Source: Roseovarius sp. MMSF_3359
GTDB lineage: Bacteria; Pseudomonadota; Alphaproteobacteria; Rhodobacterales; Rhodobacteraceae
NCBI RefSeq assembly: GCF_030733385.1
Contig: NZ_JASHJC010000017.1
Span: 1 to 64,000 of the forward strand
Reading direction: 5' to 3'
DNA: 64,000 nt
Of the stretch, positions 59,013-64,000 are shown in pieces. Position numbers and translations under genes: made by a program. The first letter of the stretch is position 1; each line of letters opens with the position of its first letter. Below the pieces are notes generated by a model. That model saw only the letters and a list, made by a program, of their open reading frames with translations. It had not been told where the DNA came from and did not search any database.

Positions 59013-59879
59013 TTAGACTCTGTTCGGAGCGCAGCCCGGCAACGGGATCGGGGTATACTCTTCCTCCTCCGTTTGGTCACTAACCGTCAAACAAGTGTTG
59101 GCTACAACGAAGTCCTCATATCTTCCGCGCTCGGTAAGGAAATCGTCCCTGAATGCGGAAAGCGCTTTTGAGTGGTAATCCGCCGCCACCTCGAGAGAAG
59201 TTGATGAGACATTGTTTTCTTTTAGATAGCTGCGGTACTTGCGTATTGAGTTTTGAGTCTTCTCAAGTTCGCCTATTGTCTTCGAAGCAAGTAGAAGATC
59301 GGTTCGATATGCTGAGGCCTCGTCATAGGGTATCGGCTGCTGCTCGGCCAGCCGAGCCCGGCGCTTGTGTGCTAACGTGCGCATCGATCTTCGTGCTCGC
59401 GCAATCGCCGCCGCTTCTCTTTGAAGTGCTGCTGCAACAGCTCGGGCCTCTGCGAGGGCGGCGAGCCTTTCGCGTTCCAATGTCTTCCCTTTGCTGTTAC
59501 CTACTGCTCCACCAACGATCGCGCCAGCTGCCGCACCTTTTCCACAGTCTTCGGAGCTTCCTAAAATCGCTCCGACTCCGCATCCTAGAGCGGCACCTAT
59601 GGCTGCACCCTGGATTGTGTAATTTGTGCGAACACGCGCGATTCTCTTCAGTTCCAGATTTTCACGAAGATCGACGCATACCGCATCGCAAACTGCGCTC
59701 TCGGTCAAATAGTTTGTTGGGATACCCGACGGCGAAGTAGCACCGTTGGTTCCGCCAACAACCCCGCAAGATGTAACGAAGCTGGCCAAGCAAAGCGCTC
59801 CGAGAGCGATGTAGCATATTTTCTTAAGGGAGTTCGTACGCAATTTGGAAAAAAATGAACTGACTATGACGCTACTCAC
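59013..59879 (-). CDS. Glycine-zipper lipoprotein, unknown
   Basis: This 288-residue protein has an N-terminal signal ending in a lipobox (VTSC, Cys38), so membrane anchoring is likely. It then has a glycine-zipper hydrophobic segment (IQGAAIGAALGCGVGAILG... and GKGAAAGAIVGGAVG, about 89-127), followed by a long Ala/Arg-rich, probably coiled helix (about 133-180). Translation likely starts at GTG 59879 behind GGGGAG. Glycine zippers of this kind occur in outer-membrane lipoproteins. The gene is AT-richer than its surroundings; function unknown. Confidence 0.65.
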   Translation of the reverse strand: MSSVIVSSFFSKLRTNSLKKICYIALGALCLASFVTSCGVVGGTNGATSPSGIPTNYLTESAVCDAVCVDLRENLELKRIARVRTNYTIQGAAIGAALGCGVGAILGSSEDCGKGAAAGAIVGGAVGNSKGKTLERERLAALAEARAVAAALQREAAAIARARRSMRTLAHKRRARLAEQQPIPYDEASAYRTDLLLASKTIGELEKTQNSIRKYRSYLKENNVSSTSLEVAADYHSKALSAFRDDFLTERGRYEDFVVANTCLTVSDQTEEEEYTPIPLPGCAPNRV

Positions 59880-59973
59880 TGTGCAGCACTCCCCAAGTGT
59901 CGCCCCTCGAACTGGTGGTAGATGGTAACGACAAAAACAAAGTTGACAAGCTTAGTACGGCCTCCCGAAGACA

Positions 59974-60915
59974 TCAGTTTCTTGGGGCGGCGGCGCGGCG
60001 GAGGCGGTCGTTGATGGCGCGGCCAAGGCCGTGCTCGGGGATGGGGGAGACGGCGATGGTGCCGCGCCCCGCTTCGTCCAACGCATGAAGATGGTGGAAG
60101 AGGTTTGCCGCGGCCTCGGTCAGGTCCCCGGCGGGTGAGAGGTTGAGGTCGCTCTCGACCGCACCGAAACCAAGCAGCACTTCACCCGGTTGTCTTTCTG
60201 TTGCGTTCAGCCGGACCCTGGCATTGGGCGCGTAGTGCGACGCCAGTTGCCCCGGTGCTGACAAGGGGTCGCCGGATGTGTGGACCTCCAGCGGGCGATG
60301 CAATGCGGCTTCAATGGCCTCGGGTGGCAGCCCGCCGGGGCGCAGCAGGGTAGGGGTGGCCGCGAGGCCCAGAATGGTGGATTCGAGCCCAACGGCGCAG
60401 CTTCCACCGTCGAGAATGGCCGCGATCCGTCCGGAAAGGCCGTTTGCCACATGCGCAGCCGTTGTCGGGCTGATCCGGCCCGACGGGTTGGCCGACGGGG
60501 CGGCGACGGGGCCGCCGAACGCCGTGAGAAGGGATTGAGCGACCGGGTGGGCTGGCACGCGGATGGCCAGTGTCGGCAGATCGGCGGTCACCAGCGGCGA
60601 CAGGCCCGTCCCGGATTTCAGCGGGAGCACCAGCGTCAGCGGGCCAGGCCAGAAGGCCTGTGCCACGATGTCCGCCTCCACCGGCCATTCGACGAACTCC
60701 TGTGCCGCAGCGATCGAATTGACGTGCACGATCAGGGGGTTGAACCGTGGCCGCCCCTTGGCCTCGAAAATCCGGGCAACGGCCATATCGCTCTGCGCGT
60801 CGCCGCCAAGCCCGTAGACCGTCTCGGTCGGGAAGGCCACCAACTCGCCGTCCCGCAGGATGCCGGCGGCGGTCTCGAAGCCCTGGGCATCGGCCGGGAG
60901 TGTTCTGGTCTGCAT
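59974..60915 (-). CDS. L-threonylcarbamoyladenylate synthase (Sua5 type)
   Basis: This enzyme makes threonylcarbamoyl-AMP for the t6A modification of tRNAs. The 313-residue protein has the YrdC domain (GELVAFPTETVYGLGGDAQS, RPRFNPLIVHV, PSANPSGRISPTTAAHV) and the additional C-terminal domain typical of Sua5, joined by a linker containing APGQLASHYAPNARV. It is a housekeeping gene, oriented opposite to the downstream dehydrogenase. Confidence 0.93.
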   Translation of the reverse strand: MQTRTLPADAQGFETAAGILRDGELVAFPTETVYGLGGDAQSDMAVARIFEAKGRPRFNPLIVHVNSIAAAQEFVEWPVEADIVAQAFWPGPLTLVLPLKSGTGLSPLVTADLPTLAIRVPAHPVAQSLLTAFGGPVAAPSANPSGRISPTTAAHVANGLSGRIAAILDGGSCAVGLESTILGLAATPTLLRPGGLPPEAIEAALHRPLEVHTSGDPLSAPGQLASHYAPNARVRLNATERQPGEVLLGFGAVESDLNLSPAGDLTEAAANLFHHLHALDEAGRGTIAVSPIPEHGLGRAINDRLRRAAAPRN

Positions 60916-61051
60916 CTACGAGCTCATTTTGACGCGGCGTTTTGGTTGATGGTCTTGCGTGTTCATATACGCTAGATCGCGGATGGAATGCATATAGGGC
61001 GCGGCGGGCGATGCCAAGCCGTCCCAAATTGATTAGGTCAGGAGCCGAAAG

Positions 61052-62770
61052 ATGCCGTATCGCGCGCCGGTAGAGGATTACAAATTTCTGTTCGATCACG
61101 TGGTTGGGTTGCGCCAGGTCACCGAAACCGACCGTTTTGCCGAAGCTACCTCCGATGTGACCGGTGCGATCCTGTCCGAGGCGGGGCGGATGTGCGAAGA
61201 GGTGCTGCATCCGCTGCAGCGCAACGGCGATTTGCATCCCGCGGTGCTTGAAAACGGCGTGGTGCGGACGAGCCCGGGATACGCCGATGGCTACAAGGCG
61301 ATTTCCGAAGGCGGATGGGTGTCGATCAGTGCTGACCCGGAATATGGCGGCATGGGATTGCCGATGACGCTGACGACCGCAGTGAACGAGATGATGGCGG
61401 CGGCCTGCCTGAGCCTGCAGCTCAACCCGCTGATGACACAGGGCCAGATCGAGGCGCTGGAGCATCACGCAAGCGATGCCATCAAGGAGGTGTACCTGCC
61501 GAAGCTGGTCAGCGGCGAGTGGTCCGGTACCATGAACCTGACGGAGGCGCAGGCGGGCAGCGATGTGGGCGCACTGCGCAGCAAGGCAGAACCCAATGGC
61601 GACGGTACCTTTTCGGTCACCGGTCAGAAGATTTACATCAGTTGGGGCGACAATGATTTCACCACCAATGTCTGTCACCTGGTGCTGGCGCGTTTGCCCG
61701 ATGGGGTGCCGGGGACCAAAGGGATCAGCCTCTTTCTGGTGCCGAAATACATCCCCGACGATGAGGGCAATCCCGGCGTGGCCAACAGCCTCAGTGTGGT
61801 CAGCCTTGAACACAAGCTGGGCCTGCATGGCAGCCCGACCGCGGTGATGCAATTCGATGGCGCCACGGGGTGGCTGATCGGCAAGGAACATGACGGGATG
61901 CGTGCCATGTTCACGATGATGAACAACGCGCGTCTCGGCGTCGGCGGGCAGGGGATTGGTGCCGCCGAAGGGGCGTATCAGCATGCGCTGGCCTATGCGC
62001 TGGAGCGCAAGCAGGGGCGCAGCCCGATCGAGGGCGGCACCAGCACGATTGCCGACCATGCGGATGTGCGCCGGATGCTGACGACGATGAAGGCGGATAT
62101 CTTCGCCGCGCGGTCCATCGCGCTGGCCTGCGCCGTGGCGATCGACATGCAGACCGCCACTGGCGATGCCGACTGGGCGGCGCGGGCGGCGTTCCTCACC
62201 CCGATCAGCAAGGCGTTTGGTACTGAGACCGGGATCGACGTCAGCAATATGGGCATTCAGGTCCATGGCGGCATGGGTTTCATCGAGGAAACCGGCGCGG
62301 CGCAGTATAACCGCGACGTGCGGGTGACCGCGATCTACGAGGGGACCAACGGCATTCAGGCGATGGACCTCGTAGCGCGCAAGCTGATGGATGGCGGCGA
62401 CGCGGCCAACGCGCTCCTCGATGAGATTGAAGCGCAGGCCGAGGCCGCCCGCGCGGGCCTCCCTGATCTGGCGGAACCGGTCTGGCAGGCGTCGGAGACG
62501 CTGCGCGAGGCGTTGGACTGGATGGTGTCGCAAGACGACCTGAACCAGCGGTTTGCCGGTGCGGCGCCCTTCCTCAAGGCCTTTGCCAGGGTGTTGGGTG
62601 GGCATTTCCATCTTGCCGCGGCGATTGCCGAAAAGGGCGATGGTCCCCGCACCAAACTGGCGCGGTTCTACATCACACGGGCTTTGCCGGAACATGCCGG
62701 CCTTCTGGCCCATGCCACGGCGGGTGCCGATGACCTTTATGCGCTCAGTGCCGAAGAGTTGAGCGCCTGA
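61052..62770 (+). CDS. Acyl-CoA dehydrogenase (DmdC-like length and layout)
   Basis: This FAD-dependent dehydrogenase introduces an alpha-beta double bond in an acyl-CoA. The 572-residue protein has the acyl-CoA dehydrogenase core (SGTMNLTEAQAGSDVGALRSKA, GQKIYISWG, QVHGGMGFIEETGAAQYNRDVRVTAIYEGTNGIQAMDL) plus an extra C-terminal domain. This long form resembles DmdC (methylthiopropionyl-CoA dehydrogenase of DMSP breakdown) and other roseobacter paralogues; the substrate cannot be fixed from sequence. AGGAGCC precedes the ATG. The next gene overlaps by one base. Confidence 0.85.
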   Translation: MPYRAPVEDYKFLFDHVVGLRQVTETDRFAEATSDVTGAILSEAGRMCEEVLHPLQRNGDLHPAVLENGVVRTSPGYADGYKAISEGGWVSISADPEYGGMGLPMTLTTAVNEMMAAACLSLQLNPLMTQGQIEALEHHASDAIKEVYLPKLVSGEWSGTMNLTEAQAGSDVGALRSKAEPNGDGTFSVTGQKIYISWGDNDFTTNVCHLVLARLPDGVPGTKGISLFLVPKYIPDDEGNPGVANSLSVVSLEHKLGLHGSPTAVMQFDGATGWLIGKEHDGMRAMFTMMNNARLGVGGQGIGAAEGAYQHALAYALERKQGRSPIEGGTSTIADHADVRRMLTTMKADIFAARSIALACAVAIDMQTATGDADWAARAAFLTPISKAFGTETGIDVSNMGIQVHGGMGFIEETGAAQYNRDVRVTAIYEGTNGIQAMDLVARKLMDGGDAANALLDEIEAQAEAARAGLPDLAEPVWQASETLREALDWMVSQDDLNQRFAGAAPFLKAFARVLGGHFHLAAAIAEKGDGPRTKLARFYITRALPEHAGLLAHATAGADDLYALSAEELSA

Positions 62771-63813
62771 TGGACGGGTCCGGCGGCACCTTGCGTTATC
62801 CGTGGGACGCGCCGCCCGAAGAGGGGGTGGCGATCGAAATTGCCGATGGGGTCTTGTGGCTCCGCCTGCCGCTGCCGATGGCGCTTGACCATGTGAATGT
62901 CTACGCGCTGGATGACCGCGATAGCTGGAGCATTGTGGATACCGGCATTCATTCGCGGCGTTCCGTCGCGCTTTGGGAAAAACTGCTGAATGGCCCCCTT
63001 GCGGGAAAACCGGTTGGCCGTGTGATCCTGACCCATCATCACCCCGACCATGTGGGGATGGCCGGGTGGCTCATGGACCGGTTCGGTGCCGGTTTGACGG
63101 CCACGCGCACAAGCTGGCTAATGGCGCGGATGCTGATCCTTGATGAAGAGGAGCGCCCGACCAAACAGGCGCTTGATCTGTGGCGCGCTGCAGGTATGGC
63201 GCCCGAGATTTACGATGCGCGCAAGAATGCCCGCCCTTTCAATTTCGCCGATACATGCCACGCGCTTCCGGTCGGATATACCCGCGTGAAAGAGGGCGAT
63301 GTGTTGCGTGCGGGCGGGCGCGGCTGGGACGTGCGTATTGGTAACGGCCATGCGCCGGAGCATATGACGCTCTGGAGCCGGGACGACAATCTGGTGCTGG
63401 CAGGCGATCAGATCCTGCCCTCGATCAGCCCGAATATCGGCGTCTATCCGACTGAACCCGACGCCGACCCGCTGAGCGATTGGCTGGCCTCCTGTGACCG
63501 GTTTGCCGGGCTTGCCCGTGACGATCACCTGGTCTTGGGCGGGCATAAACTGCCCTTTACCGGCCTGCCCACCCGGATGCGGCAACTGTCCGAAAACCAC
63601 CATGGGGCTCTGGACCGTCTGCGCGCCCATCTGACCACGCCGCGAACCGCGGGAGAGTGTTTCGCGCCGCTCTTCAAACGAAAAATTGATGGCGGGACCT
63701 ATGGATTGGCCCTTGTCGAAGCGGTTGCGCATCTCAATCATCTGCATCAGGCTGGAGAAATCAGCCGTTCGCGCCGCGACGATGGCGCCTGGCTGTGGCA
63801 GATGAAGGGATGA
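62770..63813 (+). CDS. MBL-fold metallo-hydrolase
   Basis: This 347-residue metallo-beta-lactamase-fold protein has the metal motif THHHPDHVGMAG (about 81-92), a further histidine in NGHAPEHM and the aspartate in VLAGDQILPSISPN. A C-terminal winged-helix-like region (GLALVEAVAHLNHLHQAGEISR) follows. Enzymes of this sort hydrolyse thioesters or similar bonds; coupling by a one-base overlap to an acyl-CoA dehydrogenase suggests an acyl-CoA thioesterase-like role, as inference. Confidence 0.85.
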   Translation: MDGSGGTLRYPWDAPPEEGVAIEIADGVLWLRLPLPMALDHVNVYALDDRDSWSIVDTGIHSRRSVALWEKLLNGPLAGKPVGRVILTHHHPDHVGMAGWLMDRFGAGLTATRTSWLMARMLILDEEERPTKQALDLWRAAGMAPEIYDARKNARPFNFADTCHALPVGYTRVKEGDVLRAGGRGWDVRIGNGHAPEHMTLWSRDDNLVLAGDQILPSISPNIGVYPTEPDADPLSDWLASCDRFAGLARDDHLVLGGHKLPFTGLPTRMRQLSENHHGALDRLRAHLTTPRTAGECFAPLFKRKIDGGTYGLALVEAVAHLNHLHQAGEISRSRRDDGAWLWQMKG

Positions 63814-63819
63814 AGAGTT

Positions 63820-64000
63820 ATGGACGACAAGATCGAAACCTCCGCCGAGGCGCTTGAGGCCGACGCTATTCCGCGCTGTCACGAGGTGCATTCGGACCCG
63901 GAACGCTGCCAGGGTGGCAAGGACGTCACCGCCGGGGTCAAGCTGAAACCGGTGGAGCAGAAAAGCCCGGCGCAATGGGCCTATGAGCGGCTTATCCTCT
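63820..64000 (+). CDS. Conserved hypothetical protein (partial, 3' end off the right edge)
   Basis: About 60 codons are visible, starting MDDKIETSAEALEADAIPRC and including KSPAQWAYERLIL, open to the edge. The N terminus recalls a small conserved rhodobacterial hypothetical family (DUF6173-like), but this is from memory and no function is known. GATGAAGAG precedes the ATG, 6 bp after the hydrolase stop, so it belongs to the same operon. Confidence 0.6.
   Translation, partial: MDDKIETSAEALEADAIPRCHEVHSDPERCQGGKDVTAGVKLKPVEQKSPAQWAYERLIL

Overview
The window is the core of a photosynthesis gene cluster (PGC) followed by a ribosomal protein/RNA polymerase region. It almost certainly comes from an aerobic anoxygenic phototrophic alphaproteobacterium of the Roseobacter group (Rhodobacteraceae). 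This rests on the spheroidene-pathway genes crtD/crtF, on pufC instead of pufX, on the oxygen-dependent cyclase acsF with bciE, on the lack of any puc (LH2) gene here, and on the order puf-dxs-cycA-hemA-puhE-acsF. No species is named, because nothing in the sequence fixes one.

Layout. Positions 1-1419 (minus) hold crtD, cut by the left edge. crtE-crtF-bchC-bchX-bchY-bchZ-pufQ-pufB-pufA-pufL-pufM-pufC-dxs (plus) run from 1512 to 14400. They meet the opposite superoperon bchF-bchN-bchB-bchH-bchL-bchM-lhaA-puhA-puhB-puhC-bciE-acsF-puhE-hemA-cycA (minus, 30427 back to 14472) at a shared terminator. A divergent promoter region (30428-30770) separates this from the regulators ppaA (aerR) and ppsR and then bchG-orf428-bchP-idi (to 37016). 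Eight TGT-N12-ACA boxes, typical PpsR/CrtJ operators, lie in front of crtE/crtD, bchC, bchF/ppaA and bchG.

Between idi and secE lies a regulatory island (37051-42893). It encodes a shortened PpsR paralogue lacking the two central PAS domains, and divergently a heme oxygenase, a bacteriophytochrome histidine kinase and a FixJ/LuxR-type response regulator. A small ribbon-helix-helix-like protein behind two palindromes and a second cobalamin-binding PpaA/AerR-like protein follow. Red/far-red sensing, a B12-type antirepressor and a PpsR variant together look like an additional light-control module attached to the PGC. This is the most novel part of the window.

The rest is housekeeping and accessory DNA: a membrane protein, secE, nusG, rplK-rplA, rplJ-rplL, rpoB-rpoC (43164-56496). 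A roughly 195-bp repeat flanks rplJ-rpoC in opposite orientations (46258-46450 and 56599-56793). Next come an asparagine-synthase-like protein, a low-GC islet with a small membrane protein and a glycine-zipper lipoprotein, a Sua5-type tRNA modification enzyme, an acyl-CoA dehydrogenase, an MBL-fold hydrolase and a gene cut by the right edge.

Together the PGC genes make bacteriochlorophyll a (bch, acsF, bciE, hemA), spheroidene-series carotenoids (crt, dxs, idi), the reaction centre and LH1 (puf, puh, lhaA) and the periplasmic electron donor (cycA, pufC). Not seen here, and presumably elsewhere: crtA, crtB, crtC, crtI, bchI, bchD, bchO.
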